Origin: Helicostylum pulchrum
Lineage: Eukaryota > Mucoromycota > Mucoromycetes > Mucorales > Mucoraceae
DNA length: 64,000 bases
Assembly: GCA_025677825.1 (NCBI GenBank)
Contig: JAIXMO010000002.1
Coordinates: 62,001 to 126,000, forward strand
Direction: 5' to 3'
The position numbers and the translations under genes are program-made. Under the pieces are notes generated by a model, which saw nothing but the letters and a program-made list of their open reading frames with translations, made no database searches and was not told the origin of the DNA. Positions 11,957 through 23,256 of this stretch are shown piece by piece. The first letter of the stretch is position 1; each line of letters begins with the position of its first letter.

Positions 11957-12853
11957 ATGACCATTCATTTACTAGAAAAAATGAACATTAAAGAAGAAGA
12001 ACAAACACTGCCTTCTCCTCCATTAACTGATGATGAAAAGAAACCAACAGAAGAAACAACAACAATTACTGTATGTGCCAACTGTGAAACAACGACAACA
12101 CCTTTATGGAGAAGAGACGCTACAGGTCGTACTATTTGTAACGCTTGTGGTTTGTATTACAAATTGCATCTGGTTCATAGACCAGCAACGATGATGAGAA
12201 CTGTAATCAAGAGAAGAAAACGGTGTTCTGCTAATGAAAAAAGTTTACAAGAAAAACCAAATCATCGTAGAAGATCGACTACTGAAACCGATAAAGAAGA
12301 AGAAGATATAAGGACAAGGTCTTTATCTCCTAGCTATAGACAAGTTAGTTTACCGAATTCAAATACAAGTAGTCCTTCTTCACAGCCTATTGTATTACCA
12401 CCCATTTACCCACCTTCCACCACTTCTCCCATTTCTTACGCTCACTCAAATCGATATATAACCAAGCATGACGATATTCATGTTTGTCCAAATACGATTG
12501 AAATCTGCAGAGAACAACGAAATAATTTACAAAGAGAAGTTGCTAGACTAACCACTTTATTATCAAATACAATGGCCAAATTACAAAATATAGACCGAGC
12601 CATCGCTAATCCAACCCCACCAGATCAATGTTGTCGTAGATGTAATACAAACTATACTACAGATATTCCACAAGAACACCAAGTCGCTAGATCATTATTA
12701 TCATTAGCTCATTCTCCTCCTCCCATGCCCTCTACTACTTCTACTCTCATGCCATCTTATTTGGATCGTTCGCATCGTTTACCCCCAATCTCATTTTGTC
12801 CACACCCTACTGCTTTACCACAAGTTTCCACTGTACCTTCTTTCTTACCTTGA
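11957..12853 (+). CDS. GATA-type zinc-finger transcription factor with C-terminal coiled coil
   Basis: Intronless frame of 298 aa. A single fungal-type GATA finger lies at ~residues 38-62: '[15 protein letters not shown]' then '[11 protein letters not shown]', i.e. C-X2-C-X17-C-X2-C, followed by the usual basic tail 'RTVIKRRKR'. After a Ser/Pro-rich linker, residues ~178-215 ('[20 protein letters not shown]') form a leucine-rich coiled coil. A Cys-rich 'CCRRC' follows. One finger plus a zipper is the architecture of the AreB/Dal80/Gzf3 group of nitrogen regulators; assigning that role here is inference. A second in-frame ATG at 11981 is an alternative start. The gene lies tail-to-tail with asparagine synthetase, a nitrogen-metabolism gene, which may be chance. 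Confidence 0.88.
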   Translation: MTIHLLEKMNIKEEEQTLPSPPLTDDEKKPTEETTTITVCANCETTTTPLWRRDATGRTICNACGLYYKLHLVHRPATMMRTVIKRRKRCSANEKSLQEKPNHRRRSTTETDKEEEDIRTRSLSPSYRQVSLPNSNTSSPSSQPIVLPPIYPPSTTSPISYAHSNRYITKHDDIHVCPNTIEICREQRNNLQREVARLTTLLSNTMAKLQNIDRAIANPTPPDQCCRRCNTNYTTDIPQEHQVARSLLSLAHSPPPMPSTTSTLMPSYLDRSHRLPPISFCPHPTALPQVSTVPSFLP

Positions 12854-13142
12854 ATTACTTTTTTTTTTTTTTTGCATACTTGATACACTTTTTTTTTTGT
12901 TTTTTCTTTCTTTCTCTTTTTTTTTTCTTTTTCTTTTAAAAAATATATATAATAATAACACATTGTATAATATATCAAACACACTATTAAACATTTAATA
13001 TTTATAATAAAACATCTTTTTTTCTCTTAATACAAATATATATATTATTATAATATATAAACTTTTTTTTTATTTAGTTTCTATGATACAGTTTGATGTT
13101 ATTTTTCTAATGCAGTGTTTTGTTGTTGTTGTTTTAATTTTT

Positions 13143-15113
13143 TTACTTCTTGGCTTCGTAAGCAGAGTCATGAACCTTTTGAGCACGACCAGAAGGATCT
13201 TCAGGACAGCCCCAATCACCTCTAGGAATCCATCTTACGACAGAAGCGGTACAAGCTTCTTGAGGATACCATTGATCAAACATAACACGGTACATGTAAG
13301 CTTCCTTGGTAGTAGGAGCATCCTTAGCCCACTTGCTAGCAGATTGAGCGAAATCTTCATCAGAGATCTTGTTTTCACTAGTTTGCTTGAGGGAATCAAT
13401 CCAACTGTAACCAACACCATCAGAGAATTGTTCCTTTTGACGCCAGAGAATTTCCTTGGGTAAATAAGGCTTGGCTGTAGGATCATCAGAGGTATCAAAT
13501 GCCTTACGGATAATATACTTTTCCATCTTACCAATAGATCTATCGGGCATCTTTTCCTTAGGATCAATGTTCATAGCTAACTCCAAGAAGCTCTTATCAA
13601 GGAAAGGAACACGAGCTTCAACACCCCAAGCCATAGTAGACTTGTTAGCACGAAGACAATCAGAGGTATGCAAGTTCTTGACACGGTTGACGGTTTCAGT
13701 GTGGAAATCATCAGTGTTGGGTGCATTGTGGAAGTAAAGGTAACCACCAAACACTTCATCGGCACCTTCACCAGACAAAACCATCTTGACACCCATAGCC
13801 TTAATCTTACGAGTTAAGAGGTACATGGGTGTAGAAGCACGAATGGTAGTAACATCATAGGTTTCAAGATGATAGATAACATCACTAACAGCATCAAGAG
13901 CTTCTTGAATAGTGAAAGTATATTCATGATGAATAGTGTTTAAATGCTTTGCAACTTCACGAGCAGCGATCAAATCGGGGGAACCCGGGAGACCAACGGA
14001 GAAAGAATGAAGCTTAGGCCATGAAGTAGGACCACCTATAAAGAAAAAAAAAAGTTAAAAAAAACCAATCACGAAAAAACTCTTTTGTTACACCACTTAC
14101 TCTCATCAAAATCTTCATCTTCACTTTCGGATGCCTTAATACCAGCAGCAATCTTTTCAGTTTCACGAGCAGCAATAGCAGCAATCAAAGAAGAATCAAG
14201 ACCACCAGATAATAAGACACCATAAGGGACTTCAGCCATTAATCTTTTACGGACAGCCTTTTCAAGAGACTCTCTTAATTGGGTATAATCAACGGGATTG
14301 GCAGGGATCTTGTTCTCATCCCACCAGGTAGGGTTGAACCAACGAGTGGTTTCCTTGGTATCAGAGTCATAAACGTGACCAGGAGGGAAAGCTAAAATCT
14401 TGTCACAGTCTTCGTTAAGAGACTTTAATTCAGAGGCAAAGTAAATACTTTCGGGCATCTTGGAGTTCCAACCGTAGTAAAGGGTAGAGATACCAATAGC
14501 ATCACGAGCAGCAATAATTCTGTTTCTCTTCTTATCCAAAAGAACGAAAGAGAAGAAACCATCTAAATGGTTAACAAGATCGGCACCATGTTCCTTATAC
14601 TAGTTTATAAATATCTTAGTAACCCACTCTTCTTCACTGTACATACATATATATATTTACCAAGTGCATAATAACTTCACAATCGGATTCAGTCTTGAAA
14701 ACGTAATCACCCTTTAAATCATGTCTTAATTGCTTGTGGTTATAGATTTCACCGTTAACACTGAGGATGATATCTTCATCGTCACTGACAATAGGTTGAG
14801 CACCAGATCCTAAAAAAAAAAATAGATCATCTTTTAGTACACAAACGCCCAAAAAAAGGAAATTTGTTTAAAAAAAAAAACTTACCAACACCAACAATAG
14901 CAAGACGTTCATGACATAAGATGTGGTTCTTGGTGGTATAACAACCGGACCAATCAGGACCACGATGTCTAATCCTATTATTTATATTAGTTAAATCAAC
15001 TTGTTTTTTTACGGCGAAAAAAGTGAAACTTACTTCTTGGAGAGATATAAAGCACGTTGACGGTAGGCTTCAATATCGCCTTGGTAGTTGTATACAGCAA
15101 AAATACCACACAT
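13143..15113 (-). CDS. Asparagine synthetase (glutamine-hydrolysing)
   Basis: Five exons: 15034-15113, 14886-14968, 14661-14809, 14101-14599 and 13143-14035. All are in phase, giving 567 aa, close to yeast Asn1/Asn2. It converts aspartate, glutamine and ATP to asparagine. The N-terminus starts [12 protein letters not shown], so the catalytic Cys2 of the class II glutaminase is exposed after Met removal. '[13 protein letters not shown]' and 'SVNGEIYNH' are further glutaminase motifs. The synthetase domain has the PP-loop '[15 protein letters not shown]' and the later motifs '[18 protein letters not shown]' and '[15 protein letters not shown]'. An acidic insert ([10 protein letters not shown]) sits after the PP-loop at the exon 4/5 junction. 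All key residues seem present; nothing suggests decay. Confidence 0.95.
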
Positions 15114-17039
15114 TTTTTTTTGTTGTTGTTGGAAAAATAAAAAGTTATATTAAAAGAAAAAAAGGGAAAGAAACAGCAAATGAAATATTTATACGTTACT
15201 GGAACCGCTGTGTTTTAAAATATGTTAATTTGAAGGATTTGCTAAACTACTGTTTCATTTCCCTCTTACCTAAAAGTAAAAAGGTACTCTCACTTACCTT
15301 TGCAAAAGCACACACACACACACAACGTGCTTACAAGTATTTTTTTTTTACAAGTTCTTTCTTTCTACTTTTTACAAATTTTTTGAGTTTACAGTTCATT
15401 TACAAAAAGTCGGGGTCAACATTCTCTTTGTGCTACTAAATTAGAGCTAGTTGACAAAACTTAGACATCGTGACTCACCTCGATTACTTTCCTATTCTAG
15501 TAATTTTTTTTTATCTTTTAAATAAAAACCCAGCTTACAAAAAAAAAAAAATGTGGGGGTAAAAAGATAGACTTTTGTCCCTGCAACAGCCGTAATAAAT
15601 TTCATCTGTATACATGTGTAAAACAGGGTGGTACGTGATTTTTTTTTATAGTTTTTTCTATAATTTATCTTTCTTTATTATACAATTGTATTCTTCACTT
15701 TTTTTTTTCCAACTAGTTTTTTTTTAGTGGGTCTTGTTACGGCTTAATATTTTAGTCATAAGAGTTAATTAAACCCCGTACAATATCCTCTTTGTTGTGC
15801 ATGTAAAAACGCGGCAGAACTTGATAACGTAAATACAAGTCGTCATGTTTGTATTTAGTTAGCTGGATCAAGCCGCAAGTACACGCCCTTATCTAGGTAT
15901 GATTATTATATATTAAATATTAAATGTGTGCCTCAGCCGAGATAAATTGTACATTATGGAAAGTGATTACAGATATCTAACATTCTAAAGATAACGATAT
16001 GAAATAGTTACTGATTAAAAAGAAAACTTTGGTCGCGATAATCTAATACGTATTTAGGTAATTTATCAGTTTTTAGATAGAATATGCTTCAAAATAAACA
16101 TAAATTTTATTTTAAGGTTCTAAACAAAAATCAACTATGACGAATAGCTTTAAACTTATCGTATTCGAGCCGTAAAAATCTTTATATACGCGTATAAACG
16201 AAACTCGTATACGTAATGATTACAAACAAGAATAATTTAATCTACGCATTAAAAGCAATTGCATTTTGATTCAAAAGGTGCAGCAACAAAGGCTTATCAA
16301 CCGAGTAAAAAAAAAAAGAAAAAAAAAGATCAGCACACAAAAGAATGGGCCCATAATTTCTCACGATAGGAACCAATTATCTTACTATGAATTATTCCTC
16401 GGAGTCAAATCACAATTGGTTTTTACTGCACTTCATATAATCTTTTTTAAACGGCATAATGTCCTTGCTTTTTTTAAGAAAAAACTTTAACGTACTTGTA
16501 TCTACTAATAATATCGATTAGCTTTTGAAATCAAAAACTTTCCCTAAAAGTGTCGATTTTACCTCTGCTTAAAGGGACGATTGAGTTCAAAGAATTTCCA
16601 ACAAATTTCTATTATGATAATATTTTTCTTTTTGGGTTAACGTAACACCAAAAGATAAGCTGCTTCCAATCATATAGCCCCAGTACGTGTTACTTCTATA
16701 AAAAACCTTATCTTGAATGAGCTTAAATTTATAATTTTTTTTTACAAGGACTACAAACATTGAGCGTTTTTTACACCAATAAAAAAGGTCTGGTAAATAC
16801 GGTATCCAGTGAATAATGGCTATATGGAACGAATTGCAATGGTATATACGTACATAAACGCTACAGATGTACTCATTAAAAATATATTGTTTTACAGTAT
16901 TTTTTTTTGGCAGATCAAATGCGTTTATTGAAAAAAATAAAAAATAATCCTTAGTGTCACAGTAGGGTGGGAAAAATAACATACACCTTTTTTTTCCTAG
17001 CCTATTTTTTCCGATTGATTTTCTGTGTGCGTTTCTCGT
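15114..17039. other. Intergenic, no gene recognised
   Basis: Upstream region of asparagine synthetase (-) on one side and the 3' side of the oxidase gene (-) on the other. Many poly-T/poly-A runs and a short CA-repeat (15307-15324). Open frames at 16266-16490 and 16587-16982 give low-complexity or aromatic-rich translations with no family signature. Confidence 0.45.
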
Positions 17040-18306
17040 TCAAGATAATTTGACAGTGTACTGCATAACCATACCTGCAGTTCTGTTATTCAGCGCGCCA
17101 AACAGATATTTACCGTTGGTTTTAGGATGCATCGTAACGGTATAAAAAGAAGCGGGCATCAGTCTAATTTGATCGACAATGGCGTCACTCCAGGTGATCT
17201 CGCCATGTTCCCATTTTACGTTCTGTACATCCCAATAGGTACCCCAGCCTAATAGGTGCCAATCAACAGGTTTTTTAATTACCAGGTCTGTCGGAGCGGA
17301 ACTTGCCAAGCCGTTGACAGATGGAAATGTGTTTATCTGATAGAATTCGTTTTCTTCCATTTTGGCTACGTCAACTTTGGGGTATAATTCAGATAGCGTA
17401 CGTCTCAAATAAGGTGAATAATTTTCGTCAGATACTAATAATAAACGCCTTGTCAAATAACAAATAATAATAAATCAGCATCACTAACTAACCGAATAAA
17501 GAGGTAACAATATCATCATTAGAAAGCTTTCCAGGTTTATAAATTACAATGGCACCATATAAGCCAGCGTATCTACATATATATATATAATATCATCAAT
17601 ACATGTTTTTTCTTCTTCTTTTTTCTTCTTTTTTTACACGTCAGTTTCTTCAACATGAGAATGGTAACCCCATACAATGGAATTGCCGTCTTTAGGACCA
17701 GGACCAGCTCTTGGTAACACATGCCAATGATAAATATAAGTTTGATTTGGTTGCACAATGCCTTCCTCATACGAATCTTTAAATACTGCTCCTTCCATTT
17801 CAAACTCGTAAAACACACCCTAAACACCAACATAAATTAACATCCATTTTATATATATAAAAGGTATTAACACTTACATGTGGATGCATTGTAAAATTAT
17901 ACGAACACTTGTTCCAAAAATGAATCCGAATGGTGTCACCAACTTCTGCTCTCAAAATTGGGCCCATATTTCCTTGCCAATGAAATCGACTCTTTTTCTT
18001 CGTAAAGTTTGCATCTTGGTATTCGTGGTAAAGTGCTTTATAATACCTTGTACCTAAAATACTGACATCTATAGAATATTATTAGTACTCTCTTTGTTGT
18101 TTATCTTTTTTTTTTTTGTCACCTGTGACATTAGGGTTTTTGGATTGACTAGAGTAATCCCAAATACTTTCTTCGGCTGCAATATAAAAAGTGCGCTCTT
18201 CGCCATTAAGCTCTTGTTCAAACTCATTGTCTAAAATGTCAAAGTAATCGGGTGATGCATAAACTAGTGCAATAGCTACAATTAGCAAGATGACTACAAT
18301 TCGCAT
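17040..18306 (-). CDS. Secreted ceruloplasmin-like multicopper oxidase, two cupredoxin domains
   Basis: Five exons: 18123-18306, 17878-18068, 17638-17819, 17493-17572 and 17040-17434, in phase, 343 aa. It begins with a signal peptide (MRIVVILLIVAIALVYAS), then 'RTFYIAAEESIWDYS', the hallmark start of ceruloplasmin/hephaestin/factor V domains. Domain 1 has 'GNMGPILRAEVGDTIRIHFW', the copper-binding 'MHPHG' and 'GYHSHVEE' pairs and 'RAGPGPKD'. Domain 2 ('DENYSPYL', 'HLLGWGTYWD', ending 'GMVMQYTVKL') lacks His-rich copper motifs, as in structural even-numbered domains. The protein ends after two domains, against six in ceruloplasmin and three in Fet3-type oxidases. A two-domain enzyme would need to oligomerise to build the trinuclear site. 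Ferroxidase activity is inference. The last acceptor (ttattattag at 17435-17437) was chosen because it alone keeps the frame and gives 'LFVSDENY'. Confidence 0.75.
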
Positions 18307-18709
18307 GATCAAAACTGGGGTTTTTTTCTTCTTCTTCGTTCAGTGATAAAAAAAGAAAAAAGAAAAATTAGGCCCGGGGGAAGACGGTTTCAATTATCAG
18401 CTGATTCTTGTCAAAATGAAATGTATGAGCAGTAACAGCTCTTGGAGGTCTATTTCTTGTAAATGATGTATGCACTTATAGTTTTTTTTAGCTTGGTAAT
18501 TCATACCGAGGGACATATAAGTAGATGGGTTTATTAAGAAGAACGAAAATGCATATTTAGAAGAAGCTATAATTACGCTTAGTAGTGTTGGTACAGAGAT
18601 ATCTTTTCTCTCTTTTTCGTAGATATACCAAGAACTTGAATCAAACAGAATTTAGCATTAATATAGCAAGTAATGGTTTTCGGTCAGTGAAGCGTCTTTT
18701 ATTTGTCTT

Positions 18710-19110
18710 ATAGTAGCGGCTCTATTTAAGGGTTGCCGACATACGGAAGAAATACACCCTTATATCAAATAGCGGATAATTAAATACTGCTAAAGAAAAA
18801 AAAAAGCTCATTGAGCTCGTTATCTTTTTTTCTGCAAAAGCTCAAACCATTTTAAATTCTATTAGTAAAAAGTTTATTGTTCTCAATTAAAGTAAAGTGC
18901 AGAGCTTGTTCATTAGAATGCCACATATAACGATACGTTTAAAAACTACTAGCTATGATATACAGGACTAAAAAGTATCTTTGTGCTCACTTTATTTGGT
19001 TTACGCTGCATCCGTTTTAAATCTTTTGTCACATAATAGTCTCTCTGTATTTACTTGGTTACCTTTCCTAGTTAACTTTCTAAAGAAAACTCGGTGGTCG
19101 TCAACAAGCG
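18710..19110 (+). mobile_element. Internally deleted TIR element
   Basis: Starts with 'agtagcggctctatttaagg', the family terminal repeat, next to a TA. It runs through 'tacacccttatatc' and then jumps to sequence that lies near the opposite end of full copies ('gctcaaaccattttaaattc', 'ccacatataacgat', 'tatttggtttacgctgca'). A second terminal repeat is not seen, so the right border is approximate. Non-coding. Confidence 0.65.
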
Positions 19111-19555
19111 TATACCTAGATTTTAATTTTTGTAATAAATTATGCATGATAGAATGTTTTTGCTGCGCAGCAAAAAACCCTCAAAATAATTTTTTGCAGT
19201 CACGAAAATGCGCCTTACAAAGAAATAGACCTAGTTCTCTCACGTAACATAGAAGCTTATTACGTTCACAGTTAGTTGTAAAAAGATATTTTTTCATTTT
19301 CATTTTATATGGAAAAAAAAAAGGGGGGGGGAAGTAGGAAGGCCTGTGCAACTTAGCTTGCATACATAGGACGCTGCCTGAGTCTATTCTCTTATCATAC
19401 CCATCCCCGAAGACATGATCCTCACTGAAAGCCTGGAGGAAACAGCAGAAACCCTGGATCCAGGACTACTTATAAGGAAAAAAAATTGTTGTATCCAAAT
19501 TGTGGTATGAAAAAGTTAAAAAAAAAAGTTGGTTCTTGACGGAACTTGAAACCGT

Positions 19556-19770
19556 CAGAGAAGAGAAATATTGCTCACTGAGATACTGGACTTTTAAAAA
19601 ATCGCTCACATCACTGCAGTTGTAATGAAAAATGGGGGTTTAATTTATCAAGAAACGTGAAACGCGCTTTGGGCCCGAGTTGTATAATGCAAAATAGTTG
19701 TTTTAAATATATCTTGTAGATAAAAAATTAAAAAGAGTAACGACGGACTTAAAAGTTTTATTTTTTTGAG
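19556..19770 (+). mobile_element. Fragment of the same TIR element family
   Basis: Matches the subterminal block of full copies: 'ctcactgagatactggactt' followed by 'aatcgctcacat', 'gcgctttgggcccgagttgt' and 'gttgttttaaatatatcttg', as at about 60788-60945. No terminal repeat; a remnant. It may belong to the same original insertion as 18710-19110. Confidence 0.55.
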
Positions 19771-20139
19771 CAAAACAAGTAACCGCATTAGCTTTACAAA
19801 ACTAGTTTTTGTTTTATTTTACCATGTTTTGGATCCTTTCTACCTCAAATATATACATATATATAGTGGGTTCCAGACCAAATAAGAGAAATATGTATAG
19901 CACTTGCTCTTTGGTGATTCGAATCTTCCTTAAAACGAGGATATTTCAAAAAATTTACAACAGTTTATCAGAATGGGATCCATTCTAAAAAAAAGATACA
20001 TACTACACATGAAATAAATTTCAGACCTCCCTTTTTATCATTCTTTTTTTTTTTTAAAAAAAAAAGTCGGTTTTTTTCTTTTATTCATTTTCAAGACCTA
20101 TTCTCAAACTCAAAAAGACCAAGCTTGTATTTCCTCTCG

Positions 20140-20188
20140 CACGGGACCTCCTACACAAGACCTCCCGCACAAGTCCTCCTACACGAGA
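20140..20188. repeat. 14-nt minisatellite, about 3.5 units
   Basis: Direct units cacgggacctccta / cacaagacctcccg / cacaagtcctccta / cacgaga, each 14 nt with a few mismatches. It lies just upstream of the kinase fragment. No coding frame is evident through it. Confidence 0.7.
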
Positions 20189-20424
20189 TGGAATTTACAA
20201 CATTTTGGTATTGCCAATGTAGGGAAATAAAGGAACAAGGTGTATAAAACAAGTACGCAAGAACAGGTATGTGAGAAGTAATATCATGCACCTTTTTTTT
20301 TTTGAACTTGTAAATTGACGGTGCATTTGCTCATTTTAAAGGAAGTGTCTGGTGCTCACCAAAAATCTGTGCTCACTAAAAGAAAAGCCTGGTCGGAAAA
20401 CCTGGTACGCGTATCTTTCTCCAA

Positions 20425-20901
20425 GCATTATGGTTAAAAATGTTCGAAAAAAGGTTGAAAAACCTAATCGATGCCATGGTTGTACTCGGATACCAGGGAC
20501 ATTTCACGACTACATGTGAACAGACAATGAATGTTCTTTTAGGGAATAAAGACGCACTAATGAGTGTATTCCAAACCCTTGGCACTTGTTGGAGTTTGGA
20601 GGAAAACGTAAGATTGATTTACCTTTTTTTAAAAAGTTGATCCATAGTACTAATAATAACGATAGGAATTGGAAGGTGGTATTCACGAGATTCGACAAAG
20701 ACGAAGTTTTCTGAGAAGTTCGAGCTTCAACCTGGGCAAGACGCAGACCGAAAAGTGAAAGAGCTCATAGAAAACGCCTCCAATCATGATAACTTGGCAA
20801 AGATGTATGCAGGTAAAGATTAATTATGATATCATGCATACAAAGAAGAGAAATTAACTCTTTTTTTTTTAAAAAAAATAGAGTGGGCACCTTTTGTCTA
20901 A
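20425..20901 (+). pseudogene. 3' fragment of an ATR/Mec1-type PIK-related kinase (kinase tail and FATC)
   Basis: The first part translates as 'LIDAMVVLGYQGHF' and 'CEQTMNVLLGNKDALMSV', matching the end of the ATR/Mec1 kinase domain ('N-x-x-DAM...G...G.F', 'CE...LR.NK..LMSVLE'). After 'SVFQT' the frame breaks: the expected 'DPLxxW' continuation appears in another frame ('PLALVGVW'). An intron-like stretch follows (gtaaga at 20609 to a 'taataataacgatag' acceptor near 20667). Then comes an intact FATC-like end: 'DADRKVKELIENASNHDNLA' 'KMYA', intron (gtaaag, 20813 to about 20880), then 'EWAPFV' and TAA at 20899-20901. Nothing resembling the rest of the kinase (for example the DRHG loop) is found upstream, so this is a truncated, frameshifted copy. 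Introns are kept, so it arose by DNA duplication or by loss of the 5' part, not by retroposition. Confidence 0.6.
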
Positions 20902-20955
20902 ATATATATTACTGAATAAAATTCACAAATAATAATAAAACACAAGTTAAATTAC

Positions 20956-21345
20956 TTTTCAACTATTTATTATATTGATGGGCAATATGAGTTTAAACAA
21001 GTATACGTTATACGTATTAGCTATAGAATGATTTGCTTTTGACTCTATGTACTGTCTAATGTCTTCGATTTCTTTATCAGTTTCATCCATAGGTAACTTT
21101 TCCTGAAGTTTATTTCGACTTTCAGAACCTTCTTCTTTACTTAAACCTGGCAAACGGCCTGCCATTCTCGTTAAAATAATCGTATACTTCAAAGGCCAGA
21201 CTATTCGTCGTATAATCAAAAGGTTGAATAGATGCAATAAAGGAATCCAGGTATACTTTAAATACCCAATCTGTATATTCATTATTGTCATCTTTTCCAA
21301 CACTGTTTAGTTTCAGTACGTACTAGAGTTTCCTTCAGACATGTT
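20956..21345 (-). pseudogene. Unrecognised coding remnant in two frames
   Basis: On the minus strand a stretch from about 21300 reads 'DDNNEYTDWVFKVYLDSF' 'IASIQPFDYTTNSLAFEVYD' and then 'YFNENGRPFARFK' before a stop. A different frame downstream reads 'PMDETDKEIEDIRQYIESKA' and stays open to a stop at 20959. Both look like protein rather than noise. They can only be joined by an unusual intron (from 'gtaaag' near 21141) or a frameshift. An ATG (MSEGNSST) lies at about 21342 but is cut off by a stop unless a 21-nt gap is removed. I do not recognise a family. It could be a small real gene or a decayed one. Confidence 0.3.
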
Positions 21346-21863
21346 TAATATATTATTGTTTTATATTGAAATATAATGATAAAATATGTCTTCTTCTTAG
21401 ATAAAATCTCAAGCCCCTCTTTTAGCAAATAACTAGCAGTTACCAAGCCCATTGCTTGGCTTGTGGTAGAACTTGCGAGAAAGTGAAAGAAAATACCCAG
21501 CAATTTTTCAAAATGTATGCTAAAAGCTACAAAGTTTTTGAGTGTTTTATTTTGCGTAACACGCAGGCAAGAACGATAACATTTTTTTTTTAAGAAAAAA
21601 AGTCGATAGCTTCTTCAAGTACAATATCTGTTTTTGGTAAAAAAAAACCTTGTGTCAATCAAAAAGATGATCTTTTCTAAGGGAAAAGATTGTGTAGAGA
21701 CGTGAAATAAGTTTGTATTCGCCCACGTGTATTTTGACTTCTAGTTTGTAGATAGCTGCTGTAAATATTACTCGAAAGAAATATGAACCTACATAAGGAA
21801 ATGTGTTTTCTAAATTGAAATACCCCTATCATTGATATCAATTTCCCGTACTAGACACGTATA

Positions 21864-22883
21864 CAGTAGCATCTCTATTTAAGAGTGTTCGATTTAAGGG
21901 TGGAATCCAATTTCACAAAACTACTAAATATATACAATTCAGGTGATAATAAAAAGCAATTTTTCAACTTATTTTGATGAAAGTGTCTTGTCTTCAAAAG
22001 TGTATTATCGATCGATATTATTAAAACATAATGCAGTGTAAGCCAAATAAAGTGAACTCAAAGATACCTTTTAGTCAAATATATCATCGCTAGTAGTTTT
22101 TAAATGGATTGTTATGTGGTATTCTAGTAAATAGCTTTGTACTGTTTTAATTGACATCAATAAAAAATATAGTAGAATTTAGCATAATTTTAATGTTTGA
22201 GCTCTCGCAAAAAAATGATACACATCATAGTTTTTTGTACAAAAACTTGGAAAAGCTCAAGAACTATTTAAAGTAATACCATAGATTGTTGTTCATCCAT
22301 TATCTATCTAAAAACGCGTGTTTTTAAGTAATCGCAACACTCTGAAAATGGTTACACGATGTTACACTAAAAAAGTGTACTTTTCTACCCTAAAAAAAAA
22401 AAGGTCTAAAATAGCGATTACTCTTTCGGTATTTGCATTAGAAGTATGGTTTAAAATGGATTAGAGGCGTCTAAATGAGTTTTATTCTATTCATGCTTTT
22501 TCCACAAAGATAAAATAATTGGATCAGGAGTAGTGGTTAAATAACCACAAAACCACAAAAGGGTTGGCCCAAAAATGAAAATCGAAAAAAAACCAGAAAA
22601 GTACGTTTTTAATTTTTTTTATCAAAGATAGTTAAAACAACTAGTTTGTAATAAAAAAGTAGGGTTTAAAAAGCGTTTTCTGTTTCGCTAAAAAATAAAA
22701 ACCAATATTTATTATAGCTGCTAATTTCAACAGTGATTTCTTACATGAGCGATTATTTAAACTCTAGTATCTCAGTGAGCTTTCTTTTTCAGAAGTAGTT
22801 ATCCACTTTGATATAAGGGTAATGTTCGATTTAAGGGTGGTTTTCTTCCATATTTTGGCCACCCTTAAATAGAGCCGCTACTG
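21864..22883 (+). mobile_element. Non-autonomous pogo/Tc1-mariner-like element with both ends
   Basis: A 1,020-bp element bounded by imperfect inverted ends: 'cagtagcatctctatttaag' on the left and 'cttaaatagagccgctactg' on the right. TA sits on both outer sides (21862-21863 and 22884-22885). CA-GT type ends with a TA target are typical of pogo/Tigger and Tc1/mariner elements. Further copies of 'atttaagggtgg' lie just inside each end. No transposase frame is present, so it must have been moved by an enzyme supplied elsewhere, or is a deletion derivative. Confidence 0.8.
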
Positions 22884-23256
22884 TAATATGACATGAAAAC
22901 ACTATCGGATAGTGTCAGCATAGAGTACTGAGTTTGCATGAAATATCCAAGTTTGGTTAGTACAATAAAAAAGTAATAACAAACTTAATGTTGCAAGTTA
23001 CTTCCTATTGAGAGTAAAGTATTTCTGTCTGTCATATATCTATGGATCATTCAATGCATCTGAAACCTTATTAACTTACGCCTGTAAGAAATAAAGACTC
23101 TTATAAAGCTTATTTCGGGGAATATCCAAGTTTTGCATCAGTTTCAACTTGAACCACGCGCCAAATGAAAGAGATAAACATCTGATGTAACACCCGATCC
23201 AAATAAGAATGGGATTGTTTTTTAAAATATTTTTTTTCCCCTTCTCTCTTTTAAAG
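22884..23256. other. Upstream region of the TAPT1-like gene
   Basis: AT-rich leader with a T/C-rich run just before the start codon (23229-23252). No separate gene seen. Confidence 0.4.

Larger units (their letters stand above)
18307..20420. other. Repeat-rich intergenic region
   Basis: No intact gene seen. It contains a deletion derivative of the TIR element (about 18710-19110), another fragment of its interior (about 19556-19770) and a 14-nt minisatellite (20140-20188). It probably also holds the promoter of the multicopper oxidase gene just upstream of 18306. Confidence 0.45.

Noticed and set aside
13083..13737. Long plus-strand frames opposite asparagine synthetase
   Set aside because: They are antisense shadows of a clearly conserved coding exon.
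20140..20188. Considered as a CRISPR-like or regulatory array
   Set aside because: Units are adjacent without spacers and only 14 nt long, and the organism is a eukaryote; a plain minisatellite explains it.
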